Shown here piece after piece: positions 53,201-61,977 of a DNA stretch of 64,000 nucleotides. The notes under the pieces are model-generated. The model ran no database searches. It had not been told where the DNA came from and saw only the letters and a list, made by a program, of their open reading frames with translations. The stretch is from Bacteroides ilei (GTDB lineage Bacteria > Bacteroidota > Bacteroidia > Bacteroidales > Bacteroidaceae), in assembly GCF_900128495.1 (NCBI RefSeq), contig NZ_LT635801.1, positions 2,940,691-3,004,690 of the forward strand, read 5' to 3'. How positions within the stretch are numbered: the stretch's first letter is position 1; each line of letters opens with the position of its first letter. The position numbers were made by a program, and so were the translations under genes.

Positions 53201-53470
53201 GTCTATAGACATAAGAATATAGGTAAATTGGTTGGTGCTCCTGTGCCTGGTACTATGACTACGGTCAATTGGGTACGTATGCAGGATCCTACATTGGTGT
53301 TCGGCATTCCGGTTACCGGATATCGCTTGGCAGACGGAACATATTTGGAAAACAAGCAGTTGGATCCTGATATTTATGTATTGAATTCTCCAGAAACGAT
53401 TGTTAAAGGAGAAGATACACAGCTGAAGGCTGCAGTAGATGAACTGCTGAAAGAATTGGATAATAAATGA
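50225..53470 (+). CDS. Exported tricorn-like S41 peptidase with beta-propellers and PDZ domain
   Basis: This is a 1081-residue protein. After a signal peptide (MKKFLLSLVLGAGAVSGWA), two propeller regions carry WD40/TolB-like repeats (IWSPDGSQIAFASDRYGNFD, VLSPDGKSVYFLSERDNGS). A Lys/Glu-rich linker lies near residues 560-600, then more propeller blades, a C1 helical domain (MHGVDWDSMTAIYRKFLPHI), a PDZ domain (KEGTIIEKIDGTPV) and the S41 catalytic domain (GIVIDTRFNGGG, with the nucleophile Ser in NYSNAHGTPW near 981). The layout is that of tricorn protease homologues, which degrade peptides. It acts in the periplasm. ATG 50225 was preferred to a GTG 24 bases earlier. Confidence 0.9.
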   Translation: MKKFLLSLVLGAGAVSGWAFTPLWMRDVQISPNGEEIVFCYKGDIYKVKSSGGEAVRLTSQESYEANPIWSPDGSQIAFASDRYGNFDLFVMSSEGGTARRLTTNSVSEIPSTFTPDGKYVVFSAAIQDPASSALFPKTSMTELYKVPVEGGRTGQILGTPAEMVCYSHSGNFFLYQDQKGVESEWRKHHTSSITRDVWMYDTASGKHTNLTNRPGEDRNPVLSPDGKSVYFLSERDNGSFNVYSFPLDEPNRVSQITRFKTNPVRFLSISGNGRLCYTYDGEIYTQTVDGQQQKVTVSLTRDDVDLPKSLSFTRGATEAVVSPDGKQVAFIIRGEVFVTSVEYGTTKQITHTPAAEKGLSFGADNRTLVYASERDGRWGLYTARIVRKEDPNFPNATLIEEEALIPSKDVDRAFPKFSPDGKEVAFIEGRTKLMVVNMASKQIRQVTDGSTWYNLSGGFDYNWSPDSKWFTLEFIGNKHDPYSDVGLVRADGKEPIVNLTNSGYTSGSARFVMDGNAILFTTERYGMRNHASWGSLNDVMLVFLNQDAFDRYRLSEEDYELQKELEKEQEKSAGKNEKDSKKKEDKKAGENKVKDIVVELDGIEDRIVRVTPNSSRLGAAILSEDGEKLYYMSAFEGGLDMWKMDLRKHETKLLHKMDAGWANLEMDKDGKNIFILGSSKMQKMEVASEKLEPITYKAEMKLDLAAEREYMFDNVCREEKARFYNVNMHGVDWDSMTAIYRKFLPHINNNYDYAEMLSELLGELNVSHTGGRFYPTLKSDETGNLGLLYDWNYDGDGLRVAEVVEKGPFNHKNSRVKEGTIIEKIDGTPVTANMDYDVLLNGKVGVKTLVSLYDPQSKQRWEEVVKPITRAALNDLLYTRWVKQRAADVEKWSGGRLGYVHIESMGDESFRTVYSDILGKYNNCEGIVIDTRFNGGGRLHEDIEVLFSGKKYLTQVIRGREVCDMPSRRWNKASIMLQCEANYSNAHGTPWVYRHKNIGKLVGAPVPGTMTTVNWVRMQDPTLVFGIPVTGYRLADGTYLENKQLDPDIYVLNSPETIVKGEDTQLKAAVDELLKELDNK

Positions 53471-53499
53471 TAAGGACATGATGTTTTGTCCTGAATAAA

Positions 53500-53545
53500 A
53501 TAAATCCTGTTTTTTTATATGGAAATATAAAAAGGCAGGATTTAT
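53500..53545 (+). terminator. Hairpin after the tricorn-like gene
   Basis: ATAAATCCTG (53500-53509) pairs with CAGGATTTAT (53536-53545), with an inner T/A-rich stem. The T-tail is weak, so terminator function is likely but not certain. Confidence 0.55.
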
Positions 53546-53621
53546 ATGTTTTCGGTAGATGGAACTTCTGTTATATAGATTATATTGTCGGATTTTATAA
53601 GATGACTGCTTTCAGAAATAG

Positions 53622-53655
53622 AAAAGGACCGGAGGAAATTTTTCCTGCGGTCCTT
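53622..53655 (-). terminator. Terminator of the ppk-ppx operon
   Basis: AAGGACCG/CGGTCCTT with an inner GGAAA/TTTCC stem is followed on the minus strand by TTTTC. It lies 40 nt after the ppx stop. Confidence 0.75.
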
Positions 53656-53696
53656 GTATGAATCAGAAGTTTGAGATTGCTTGTCCTTGACGGACT

Positions 53697-54734
53697 TTAT
53701 TGTTTTTCAGTTGTCGTATCTATAGGTTTGGCTTTTTTCCCTTTATCCTTTTCGCTCTTCTTTTTGTCTTTTTTGTTTGTCTTAGACCCTGGAGTTTCTT
53801 CTTGTTCATAAGAAACCTTCAGCTTTTCCTGATTGCGGAGGTAAAGGTCATCGATTATACCGTCTGAAAGTCCTATGACCGGAACATATATGTATTCCGA
53901 GCCGAGAATACCGGCAATGGTCAGGAAAATGTCGCCGGCAGGTACAATAACGTCGGCACGGTCACTTTTCAAATCGTATTGTTTTATACGTTCTTCTACC
54001 GTCAGTGCCTTCAGCTTTTGATGTATTTCATTCAGGCTGTTTACTGTTATACGTAGCTGTTTCTTATCCTTTTTTTCAACCAGTCGGTAAAGTTTGTTTA
54101 TATTACCTCCCGAACCGATTATATTGGCTTTAGGATAGGATTGGGCCAGTTCGGTCAGATCATTCTTCATACGTTCCCATTCGCTTTCCTTGACTGCGTT
54201 ATTCAGGATGCGGACTGTCCCTATGTTATATGAACGGCTGCACACCAGTTCTCCTTGTGATAACAGGTTGATTTCCGTGCTTCCACCACCTACATCTACA
54301 TACATATAATTTCCGGTGCGGTCTTTCATGTATTCAATGTGGTTGTTATATACAATTTTCGCCTCTTCCTGTCCGTCGATAATCTCTATATGGATTCCTG
54401 TTTTCTTTTCTATGTTTTTAATGATTTCGGGACCGTTTTTAGCGTCACGCATAGCCGATGTGGCACATGCTCTGTAATCCTCAACATCATATATCTTCAT
54501 CAGATGGTTGAAAGCCTTCATCAGCCTGATCATATTTTTTTCTCTCTGTTCAGAGATCTTTCCCATAGCGAATACATCAAATCCTAGACGCAGTGGGACA
54601 CGCAGCATCAGGACTTTGGAAAAACTGGCTTTATCCCCTCCTTCTTCTACTTTTTTAATCAATAACCGTACAGCATTTGAACCAATATCAATGGCTGCAT
54701 AATTGATTTCACAGATATGTGTATCTATTGTCAT
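53697..54734 (-). CDS. ppx: Ppx/GppA-family exopolyphosphatase
   Basis: This 345-residue protein has the ASKHA phosphate-binding loops AAIDIGSNAVRLLI and MYVDVGGGSTEINLL, and the ACATSAMRDAKNG segment of the Ppx/GppA family. It lacks the long C-terminal HD-like region of E. coli Ppx, as do other short family members. The last 40 residues are a Lys/Ser/Glu-rich low-complexity tail (KTNKKDKKKSEKDKGKKAKP), which might bind polyphosphate. It hydrolyses terminal phosphates of polyphosphate or pppGpp. It lies 11 bp after ppk and is surely co-transcribed. Confidence 0.9.
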   Translation of the reverse strand: MTIDTHICEINYAAIDIGSNAVRLLIKKVEEGGDKASFSKVLMLRVPLRLGFDVFAMGKISEQREKNMIRLMKAFNHLMKIYDVEDYRACATSAMRDAKNGPEIIKNIEKKTGIHIEIIDGQEEAKIVYNNHIEYMKDRTGNYMYVDVGGGSTEINLLSQGELVCSRSYNIGTVRILNNAVKESEWERMKNDLTELAQSYPKANIIGSGGNINKLYRLVEKKDKKQLRITVNSLNEIHQKLKALTVEERIKQYDLKSDRADVIVPAGDIFLTIAGILGSEYIYVPVIGLSDGIIDDLYLRNQEKLKVSYEQEETPGSKTNKKDKKKSEKDKGKKAKPIDTTTEKQ

Positions 54735-54745
54735 TAGTTTAATAT

Positions 54746-56812
54746 TTAATCCTTTTCATTTTCAGATAAATAGTGGTTGTAGAGTGCTTCTTGTGAACGG
54801 AAAGGAGTTTCTTCTTCCGTATTGCGGAAAAGGTTTTCCCCAGTGCCGTCTACAATCCGTCCTTGCAGTGTGTCATTTAGTCCATATTCAACTATTCTTT
54901 TCATTTCCTCTTTGATTTCCGGATCATTGACAGGGGTGATTACTTCAACACGGTTATCGAGGTTACGTGGCATCCAGTCGGCCGAACCGATGAATACCTT
55001 TTCTTCACCTCCTGCTGCAAATACAAAAATACGTGAATGTTCCAGATAACGGTCGATAATTCCTGTAATAGTGATATTATCGCTTACTCCTGGTATACCT
55101 GTAACCAATGAACAGTTTCCACGCACCAGCAAATCTATCTTTACACCGGCCTGGGACGCTTCGTATAGCTTGTTGACCATGATCGGATCTGTGATATGGT
55201 TGATCTTTATCTTTATGTAAGCTGGTTTTCCGGCTTTTTTGTTCTTTATTTCAGTATTGATCAGATTGACAAACTTGTTTTTCATTTCATTGGGTGATAC
55301 CAGGAGTTCTTTGAATCTGATCGGACTGTATGGACGTTCGATAAAGTCGAATACAGCATTCACATCTTTCACTACCCGTGGAGACGCCGTCATCAGTATG
55401 CAGTCGGTATAAGAACGTGCATTCCCTTCGTGAAAATTACCGGTGCTGATGCAGGCTATGTCTGGACCTATTTTTGTCTTGATATGAGTAATCTTGGAAT
55501 GAACCTTCAATCCTTCTACCCCGAAAATGACCTTTACTCCGGCATCCTGCATTTTCTTTGACCAGTTGATGTTTGACGCTTCATCAAACCGTGCCAGGAG
55601 TTCAATGACTACTGTTACTTTCTTACCGTTACGGGCAGCTGCAATCAAGGCTTTTACCACTTTCGATTCTTTGGCCAACCGGTACAAGGTAATTTTGATA
55701 CTTGTTACCTGTTTGCTTACGGCAGCTTCCTGTAATACGCGGATAAATGAATCGAAACTATGATATGGAACATGAATGAATCTGTCTTTTTGCTGGATTT
55801 TTGCTATCAGACTTTCCGGTCCGTCAAGTTCTTTCTTCAGGATTGGATTCCAGACCGGATATTTCAGGTCTTTTCTTCCACAATCCGGAAACTTCATGAA
55901 GTCTTTATGATTCTGGTATCTTCCACTGCTTATGACGGTATCCAGATTATCCAGGTCCATTTTTTTCAAGACTCGTTTCAACAGGTCTTTAGGCATTCTT
56001 GAGTCATAGATAACGCGTAAAGGTTCGCCTCTCCGGCGGCTTTTTACACCTTTCGATATTTTCTGTAAGGTACCGGCACGCAAATCGTTGTCAATTTCCA
56101 TTTCCGCATCGCGGGTAAATTTAAAGGCATATGCTTCAAATTTTGTGTATCCTAACCCTTCGAATACTAGTGGCAGGCAGCAACGGATAGCATCGTCCAG
56201 ATACATCAGATAGCTTTTTCCGTCATTGTCCGGCAGGCGGATAAAACGTCCAGTCTGGTTTATAGGGAGTTCAAGAAATGCATAGTCAGTAGCGGCTTTG
56301 GCATTTTCTTTCCCGACTTTAACCGCCAAGTAAATGTTTTCATCGTTCTCAAAATCAAAGTATTTGATGGCAGAAAACCAGATGGGAGTAATGGAGCCGT
56401 TCAGTTCCTTCTTATAGAAGGATTGTATGAACATCTGTTGGTCAGGAGTTACTTCCGAGTCATTTACCAGATAGATATTTTCTTTACGGAGTTCATCGGT
56501 AATGTTATGTACAGCCTCTTCGTATAGCTTTACGTAATTGGCATTTATCTTGCTGATATGTTTAAGCAGTTTCTTTGCATGTTCACTTTCACGGGCGGTC
56601 GATTTGTCTGTACATTCGGCAATACGGCTTTGTGTTGCAATACGTACCCGGAAAAATTCGTCCAGGTTATTTGAATATATACCTAAAAAGGCCATACGTT
56701 CCAAAAGAGGGACATGCGGCCTTAAAGCTTCCTGCAGGATGCGTCGATTGAAATACATCCAGCTGATATCTCTTTCCAGATAGGGGAATTCTTTTTTCTT
56801 TTTCTGTATCAT
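54746..56812 (-). CDS. ppk: Polyphosphate kinase 1
   Basis: This PPK1 of about 688 residues has the N-domain start FPYLERDISWMYFNRRILQEA, head domain LERMAFLGIYSNNLDEFFRVR, and two phospholipase-D-like C domains with the phospho-accepting His in GLKVHSKITHI and a second His in STGNFHEGNARSYTDC. It makes polyphosphate from ATP, reversibly. I set the start at ATG 56812; a TTG seven codons upstream is the longer alternative. With ppx directly downstream, synthesis and breakdown are encoded together. Confidence 0.95.
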   Translation of the reverse strand: MIQKKKKEFPYLERDISWMYFNRRILQEALRPHVPLLERMAFLGIYSNNLDEFFRVRIATQSRIAECTDKSTARESEHAKKLLKHISKINANYVKLYEEAVHNITDELRKENIYLVNDSEVTPDQQMFIQSFYKKELNGSITPIWFSAIKYFDFENDENIYLAVKVGKENAKAATDYAFLELPINQTGRFIRLPDNDGKSYLMYLDDAIRCCLPLVFEGLGYTKFEAYAFKFTRDAEMEIDNDLRAGTLQKISKGVKSRRRGEPLRVIYDSRMPKDLLKRVLKKMDLDNLDTVISSGRYQNHKDFMKFPDCGRKDLKYPVWNPILKKELDGPESLIAKIQQKDRFIHVPYHSFDSFIRVLQEAAVSKQVTSIKITLYRLAKESKVVKALIAAARNGKKVTVVIELLARFDEASNINWSKKMQDAGVKVIFGVEGLKVHSKITHIKTKIGPDIACISTGNFHEGNARSYTDCILMTASPRVVKDVNAVFDFIERPYSPIRFKELLVSPNEMKNKFVNLINTEIKNKKAGKPAYIKIKINHITDPIMVNKLYEASQAGVKIDLLVRGNCSLVTGIPGVSDNITITGIIDRYLEHSRIFVFAAGGEEKVFIGSADWMPRNLDNRVEVITPVNDPEIKEEMKRIVEYGLNDTLQGRIVDGTGENLFRNTEEETPFRSQEALYNHYLSENEKD

Positions 56813-56903
56813 CACAAACTTCTTTTTTTGCAAAATAAGAAGTTTATTGTTACAAAAGTATTACAGAATCATAAAAAGATGAAATATTTTTGTAATCAGG
56901 GAA

Positions 56904-58022
56904 TTAGATAAATTCTTCAACCATATACATTTGTTCTTCGGGCGATATGCTACCTATGTTTTCAAGTTCGTTTAGGATTATATATCCGGCAGAACGTACC
57001 CAATACTGGAATTGTAGGTTAGGCTTGTATCCGGCTGTAAAATCCAGTAGTTTTTCCAGATTGAAATTGTTGTCGGATATGCCGGCTCCGTTCTGTACCG
57101 CATCATATGCGTTACATTCCTGTTCGATGTGTGCCGGTACCATCAGAATCGGTTTTCCCAGATACATGGCCTCACATATGGATTCGAATCCGGCTGTACT
57201 GGCATATGCTTTGCAACCGGACATCTGCTTCAGAAAATTTACATCATCCAGTTGGTAGAAAGATAATGTATCGTCAATTTTTGTAATTGGTTCTTTGTCC
57301 CAACGGTCCCAAAAGAAACGTAGGGGAATGTCTGGACGTTTGTTATGCCATTCATAGATGCTTCTTGAAAATCCGGAGTTGACCATGTATCCGTGTATAT
57401 AGTTTCCCTGTGTGGTTTCCAGTTGGAAAACTTCTTGTCGCAACAGAGGGGGAACGACACATATGTTGTGTCTTTTGTCGGGATTCATACCTTTGAATGA
57501 AAGTGCCAGACGTTTACTTGCGCCGATAGATGTTATGCGTGAAAAGAGGTTCAGACAGAAAAGTTGTGCCTTTTTTTCTGTCGGTAGTTTGAAATCCTTA
57601 TGGAGGAAGAGATATTGATGACCGATACAGATATGTGGAACTGCAGGACGGTAAAAAAGATATGTCAGTCCGGTTATCAGTTCATAGAAGTTGATGACTA
57701 TGTCGGCATGACTTTCTTTGATACGTTCATTGATAAAACGCATACTTTCGGCATATTCAGGCAGTTTTATCAGGTTGAACAGAAAACTTCTTGACAAGTC
57801 GGCCCGTTGGTTGGCTTGGGTAGGTAGAAAGTTTGGACTGAGGAATTGCCGGATGGGAGCTTTGATGCTTCGGTTAAAGAATCCTGGCAGTCTTCGGAAT
57901 TCACTTTTCCCTACCAGAACCTCTACAACATGGTGTCCGTTATCGGTAAGCAGTTTTTCCATGGATATGGCTTGTGTGAGATGACCTCTTCCCTCACCTT
58001 GCACAACGAATAATATTTTCAT
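56904..58022 (-). CDS. Glycosyltransferase of the MurG/GT28-like GT-B type
   Basis: The 372-residue protein opens with KILFVVQGEGRGHLTQAISM, the glycine-rich N-terminal loop of GT-B enzymes, and has a C-terminal donor-site region STAGFESICEAMYLGKPILMVPAHIEQECNA, as in MurG and related transferases. There are no membrane spans. The donor and acceptor are unknown. Its start overlaps the stop of the metallophosphoesterase gene by 4 bp (ATGA), so the two are translationally coupled and probably act in one lipid or glycolipid pathway. Confidence 0.8.
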   Translation of the reverse strand: MKILFVVQGEGRGHLTQAISMEKLLTDNGHHVVEVLVGKSEFRRLPGFFNRSIKAPIRQFLSPNFLPTQANQRADLSRSFLFNLIKLPEYAESMRFINERIKESHADIVINFYELITGLTYLFYRPAVPHICIGHQYLFLHKDFKLPTEKKAQLFCLNLFSRITSIGASKRLALSFKGMNPDKRHNICVVPPLLRQEVFQLETTQGNYIHGYMVNSGFSRSIYEWHNKRPDIPLRFFWDRWDKEPITKIDDTLSFYQLDDVNFLKQMSGCKAYASTAGFESICEAMYLGKPILMVPAHIEQECNAYDAVQNGAGISDNNFNLEKLLDFTAGYKPNLQFQYWVRSAGYIILNELENIGSISPEEQMYMVEEFI

Positions 58023-58837
58023 GATGCAGCTGAAATTAGGGTTAATACAGTGCTGTTCTCGTATTCATGGCTCATCTCTTGGGTATAGAAGAAAACATTC
58101 CAGTTTCCGTCTTTATCTTCAGTAAGAGCCGACATGGTTTCAACCCAGTCACCGGAATTCAGATAATGGATGTTGCCAATCATTTTATTTTCTGGATGGT
58201 GGATATGTCCGCAAATTACGCCCTCACATTCACGTGAGCGGGCAAAATCTACCAATACATTCTCGAAATCGGATATATATGAAACAGCGGTCTTTACTTT
58301 TTGTTTGATTTCCTGTGACAGTGAATAATAAGGCTTGCCTTGTTTAATTCTCCATTGGTTGTATTTGCTGTTCATCCATAGCAGAAAGGTATATCCTAAA
58401 TCACCTAACTTGGCAATCCATTTCATTTGTGTGGTTACACGGTCAAAAATGTCACCATGTGTGACGAAATAATGCTTTCCATTACTTTCCAATATATATT
58501 CTTTGACGATTTTCAGATTGGCGAATTGCAGAGGTGCCAGATTGTCCAGAAAATCATCATGGTTTCCCCGTACGTAGATAACTTCCGTATTGTGCTTTTC
58601 CATCATTTTCATGATGATTTTGAAGAAACGTGTATGTTCGGCTTTCCATTTTCCGGTACCGAACTTTTGAAGGCTCCATCCGTCTATGATGTCACCGTTG
58701 AGAATGAGACGGTCGCAATTTACATGGCTTAAGAAATCGCTTATTTGGTTGATTTTTGAATGGCTTGTCCCTAAATGTATATCCGACAAGACAATTGTCC
58801 GGTAACTGCATCTGTTTGTGAATTCTTTTTTTTCCAT
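58019..58837 (-). CDS. LpxH-like calcineurin-type metallophosphoesterase
   Basis: This 272-residue protein has the dinuclear metal motifs LSDIHLGTSHS, LNGDIIDGW, VRGNHDDFLD, THGDIFD and CGHIHHPE, in the order and spacing of UDP-2,3-diacylglucosamine hydrolases. No signal peptide is present. True LpxH makes lipid X, but Bacteroidetes carry several LpxH-like paralogues with other roles, so I do not assign the symbol. It overlaps the glycosyltransferase downstream and follows two small genes. Confidence 0.85.
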   Translation of the reverse strand: MEKKEFTNRCSYRTIVLSDIHLGTSHSKINQISDFLSHVNCDRLILNGDIIDGWSLQKFGTGKWKAEHTRFFKIIMKMMEKHNTEVIYVRGNHDDFLDNLAPLQFANLKIVKEYILESNGKHYFVTHGDIFDRVTTQMKWIAKLGDLGYTFLLWMNSKYNQWRIKQGKPYYSLSQEIKQKVKTAVSYISDFENVLVDFARSRECEGVICGHIHHPENKMIGNIHYLNSGDWVETMSALTEDKDGNWNVFFYTQEMSHEYENSTVLTLISAAS

Positions 58838-58855
58838 AGTTTGGGTAGAAAGATA

Positions 58856-58975
58856 TTAGTGTCCGTTTTGATATAGATTATATCCCAGATAAAAAAGATA
58901 TAGACTGGCTATCAGGAGCATAAGTAGACTTACGCTGTAAGCCTTTAGATTTCCGATTGATAATTTAAGTTTCAT
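58856..58975 (-). CDS. Small single-span membrane protein (39 aa)
   Basis: An ATG at 58975 opens 39 codons ending with TAA at 58856-58858. The product begins MKLKLSIGNLKAYSVS (positive N-terminus), has one hydrophobic helix (about residues 15-34, SVSLLMLLIASLYLFYLGYN) and ends YQNGH. It fills the gap between the 63-residue gene (9 nt upstream) and the metallophosphoesterase (18 nt downstream), so it fits the operon well. Such short frames are often missed. A membrane-anchoring or regulatory partner role is possible but unproven. Confidence 0.6.
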   Translation of the reverse strand: MKLKLSIGNLKAYSVSLLMLLIASLYLFYLGYNLYQNGH

Positions 58976-58984
58976 TTGTCTGAT

Positions 58985-59176
58985 TTAGGCTATATCTTCA
59001 ATTTTATATATGGCATATACTTCATCGAAGTATTCATCGGCTACAACCTGAAGGTTGGTCAGGGCTTCTTCTGCGCTTTCACCATAAGCGCAGCATTGTT
59101 CATGTGAAATCAGGTAAGCGTAGTATTCTCCACTTGCCGTACATCCTACAGCATATTGGTCTCCAAATATTTCCAT
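58985..59176 (-). CDS. Small protein with HicB-like pattern (63 aa)
   Basis: The short acidic protein has YAVGCTASGEYYAYLISHEQ, then AYGESAEEALTNLQVVADEY. The beta-beta-beta-alpha pattern and the GESAEEAL-type turn resemble the partial RNase H fold of HicB antitoxins, but no HicA toxin gene is adjacent. It may be a stand-alone HicB-like protein. It is the first gene of the unit leading to the metallophosphoesterase and glycosyltransferase. Confidence 0.65.
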   Translation of the reverse strand: MEIFGDQYAVGCTASGEYYAYLISHEQCCAYGESAEEALTNLQVVADEYFDEVYAIYKIEDIA

Positions 59177-59252
59177 AATAGTTTTTTTAACTACCCGAAA
59201 GTCGTAATATGTTATTACATAACGATGTACAGAATATTACTATTTTTTTACA

Positions 59253-59293
59253 GATAAAAAAAGAGACTGCTTTATATCTGAAGCAGTCTCTTT
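59253..59293 (-). terminator. Terminator of tyrS
   Basis: AGAGACTGCTT (59262-59272) pairs with AAGCAGTCTCT (59281-59291), followed on the minus strand by T7. Confidence 0.88.
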
Positions 59294-59315
59294 GAAGTAT
59301 TGATAATTCAGTTGA

Positions 59316-60608
59316 TTATTTCGCTATAATCAGGTAGTAGTTTTTCTTTCCACGTTGAACCAGCAGATATTTTTCATCCAGCAAATCGGCTGTTGTGATG
59401 ATTTGGTCGAAAGCGGACAGTTTTTCTTTGTTTAGCGAAACACCGCCTCCTTGGGTAAGTTTGCGCATTTCACCTTTTGAAGGGAATATGGAAGCTTTTT
59501 CTGTAAACAAGTCGACAGCTTTGATTCCTGTTTCAATTTCTGATCTGGAAATCTCAAACTGAGGTACTCCTTCAAAGACAGATAACAATGTGTCTTCATC
59601 CAGTTTCTTTAATGCTTCTGAAGTGGAGTTTCCGAACAGAATACCCGATGCTTCTACTGCTGCATTGTAGTCTTCTTCTGAATGTACCATGATGGTTACT
59701 TCCTTGGCCAAACGTTTCTGCAATGTACGCAGATGTGGAGCCTGGTCGTGTTCTGCTGTCAATGCTTCAATTTCTTCCTTGCTTAACGAGGTGAAGATTT
59801 TGATATAACGTTTGGCATCATCATCACTTACATTGAGCCAGAACTGATAAAATTTATATGGGGAGGTATATTTCGGATCCAGCCATACATTTCCGGATTC
59901 GGTCTTACCGAATTTGGTTCCATCAGCTTTAGTGATTAGCGGACAAGTGAGTGCATATACTTCACCTCCATTGGTACGGCGAATCAGTTCGGCACCTGTC
60001 GTGATGTTGCCCCATTGGTCGGAACCACCTAATTGCAATTTACAGTTTTTAGTCTCATACAAGTGAAGGAAGTCATATCCCTGTAACAGCTGGTATGTGA
60101 ATTCTGTAAATGACAGACCATCGCGTGCTTCACCGTTCAAACGTTTCTGGACAGAATCTTTAGCCATCATATAGTTGACTGTAATATGTTTTCCCACAGT
60201 GCGGGCAAAGTCAAGGAAGGTGAAGTCTTTCATCCAGTCATAATTGTTTACCAGTTCTGCCTTGTTGGGAGCGTCGGATTCGAAATCAAGGAATTTACCC
60301 AACTGTTTTTTGATACATTCCTGGTTATGGCGTAATGTCTCTTCATCCAGCAGATTTCTTTCTTGGGATTTTCCTGATGGGTCGCCGATCATTCCGGTTG
60401 CACCGCCTACCAAAGCGATAGGCTTATGTCCGCAGCGTTGGAAATGACGTAACATCATGATACCGCACAAATGGCCGATGTGCAGTGAATCGGCTGTCGG
60501 GTCAAAACCCAAGTAAGCTGTTACCATTTCTTTCTGCAGTAATTCTTCCGTGCCTGGCATCATGGTATGTAACATACCGCGCCATGTAATTTCTTCTACA
60601 AAGTTCAT
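59316..60608 (-). CDS. tyrS: Tyrosyl-tRNA synthetase
   Basis: This 430-residue class I synthetase has HIGH at residues 43-46 ([10 protein letters not shown]), the tyrosine-binding [13 protein letters not shown] and GGSDQWGN, and the KMSKS equivalent KFGKT. A C-terminal S4-like RNA-binding domain ([15 protein letters not shown]) completes it. It charges tRNA-Tyr. It has its own terminator; tatD upstream ends 83 bp before it. Confidence 0.96.
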   Translation of the reverse strand: MNFVEEITWRGMLHTMMPGTEELLQKEMVTAYLGFDPTADSLHIGHLCGIMMLRHFQRCGHKPIALVGGATGMIGDPSGKSQERNLLDEETLRHNQECIKKQLGKFLDFESDAPNKAELVNNYDWMKDFTFLDFARTVGKHITVNYMMAKDSVQKRLNGEARDGLSFTEFTYQLLQGYDFLHLYETKNCKLQLGGSDQWGNITTGAELIRRTNGGEVYALTCPLITKADGTKFGKTESGNVWLDPKYTSPYKFYQFWLNVSDDDAKRYIKIFTSLSKEEIEALTAEHDQAPHLRTLQKRLAKEVTIMVHSEEDYNAAVEASGILFGNSTSEALKKLDEDTLLSVFEGVPQFEISRSEIETGIKAVDLFTEKASIFPSKGEMRKLTQGGGVSLNKEKLSAFDQIITTADLLDEKYLLVQRGKKNYYLIIAK

Positions 60609-60691
60609 CGAATGATATATGTTATTTTATGTTATGATTTGATTTCTTGAATGACAGGCAAAAATACGATTCTTTATCTGAATAACCAACT

Positions 60692-61327
60692 TTATAGGTT
60701 AAAAAAGAGGCTGTTAATCGTTTTCTGTAAGCTTCCTTGCAGACTTTCTGCTGTTACGTTACGTATGTCTGCCGCTTGTCTGTACAATGTCTTTATATCT
60801 ATGCTACTTTCATCTGTTTCCAGTAAAAAAGTATTGCTGGGTACCGATGCCAATGCTTCCGGTTGGTATTTTGCCCCGAAAGAGAGATATAACCCTTGTT
60901 TTACCAGACTTTGGGCCAGTTCTTTTTTCCCTCGGAATCCGTGGATGATCCATGGGATTGTAGGATGTATCTTTTGTTTGAAAGCAATGATTTCATTGTA
61001 GCTTTTTACGGCATGTATGATGAGGGGCAGGTGATATTGTTCCGCCTGTCTACAGGTAAAGGAGAAAGCTTCTTCCTGTATGTGGAAAGGCGTACTGCAG
61101 AGTTTGTCGAGTCCGCTTTCTCCTAGAGCAATGGTGCGGGAATCTTCCAGCTTGTCTATAAGCCATCGTTGTTGCAATGGGAGATTTTCTTCCGTAAGAT
61201 ACCAGGGATGGATACCTGCCGATATATAGACAGCTTCTTCCGGAATGGGGCTGCCATACATGCAACCGTTTATAATGGCGGTATCGTATGGCTGTGACAA
61301 ATGGTGTGTATGGATATCCAGTAACAT
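60692..61327 (-). CDS. TatD-family metal-dependent hydrolase
   Basis: This 211-residue TIM-barrel protein has the N-terminal metal motif DIHTHHL, GIHPWYL, GESGLDK and the late LLETDESS. It is slightly short relative to the usual 250-260 residues, as Bacteroides versions often are. TatD proteins are nucleases; the cellular role here is undetermined. It follows yidD by 14 bp, so it probably shares the rnpA-yidD transcript. Confidence 0.88.
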   Translation of the reverse strand: MLLDIHTHHLSQPYDTAIINGCMYGSPIPEEAVYISAGIHPWYLTEENLPLQQRWLIDKLEDSRTIALGESGLDKLCSTPFHIQEEAFSFTCRQAEQYHLPLIIHAVKSYNEIIAFKQKIHPTIPWIIHGFRGKKELAQSLVKQGLYLSFGAKYQPEALASVPSNTFLLETDESSIDIKTLYRQAADIRNVTAESLQGSLQKTINSLFFNL

Positions 61328-61341
61328 ATATGATAAGGAGA

Positions 61342-61563
61342 TTAGGGGACCGGATCATATCCGGAACCGCCCCAGGGATGGCATCGGAGTATACGGCGGA
61401 TTGCCAGATAAAGTCCTTTTATAGGCCCATGTTTCTTAATCGCTTCTATGGCGTATTGTGAACATGTCGGCGTAAAACGGCATGAGGGAGGGGTAAATGG
61501 TGAAATACAGTTCCGGTAAAAGTAAATCGGAATCAGAAGCAAATATGTAAGCAATTTCTTCAT
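61342..61563 (-). CDS. yidD: Membrane protein insertion efficiency factor YidD
   Basis: The 73-residue protein contains the full family signature: [20 protein letters not shown], then [14 protein letters not shown], then [18 protein letters not shown]. It helps YidC insert membrane proteins. It overlaps the rnpA stop by 4 bp, the common rnpA-yidD order; yidC and rpmH are not present here. Confidence 0.95.
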   Translation of the reverse strand: MKKLLTYLLLIPIYFYRNCISPFTPPSCRFTPTCSQYAIEAIKKHGPIKGLYLAIRRILRCHPWGGSGYDPVP

Positions 61564-61955
61564 TGCATACGTTCGGCTGTAAGTTGGAGCAGTTTCTTAA
61601 CCTTTTCTTCTACTTCGGCTGTAGGATAGATATTGTTGTCCAACCAGATAAAGGCAATGACAGCCTGTTTGCCGCAGGCTTTTAACGGATCGGTCAGAAG
61701 GGATTTGTTCTTGCGGTATGCTTCACGAATCTGACGTTTGACGAGATTGCGCTTGACGGCACGTTTGAAGCGTTTCTTTGGAACACTGATCAGTACCGAT
61801 ACACAAGGAAAGCGGTCGTTCTCTATCGGCATATAGACAATGCGTAAAGGAAAAGCTGGCAATGACCTGCTTCCACCTGAAAACAGCTTTTCAATGAGAA
61901 TCAGGCTGTTCAGACGTTCTGCTTTTGACAATGTGTGCTTTTCCGACTCTGCCAT
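61560..61955 (-). CDS. rnpA: Ribonuclease P protein component
   Basis: This 131-residue basic protein has the RNR-type motif [21 protein letters not shown], and the N-terminal [15 protein letters not shown]. It binds the RNase P RNA and aids 5' maturation of tRNAs. It is coupled to yidD by an ATGA overlap. A 102-bp gap with a long hairpin separates it from hemD. Confidence 0.95.
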   Translation of the reverse strand: MAESEKHTLSKAERLNSLILIEKLFSGGSRSLPAFPLRIVYMPIENDRFPCVSVLISVPKKRFKRAVKRNLVKRQIREAYRKNKSLLTDPLKACGKQAVIAFIWLDNNIYPTAEVEEKVKKLLQLTAERMQ

Positions 61956-61977
61956 ATATGGAGTTTATAAAAATAGA

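Noticed and set aside
58985..59176. HicAB toxin-antitoxin system
   Set aside because: The HicB-like protein has no neighbouring HicA; the next genes are a membrane micro-protein and a phosphoesterase.
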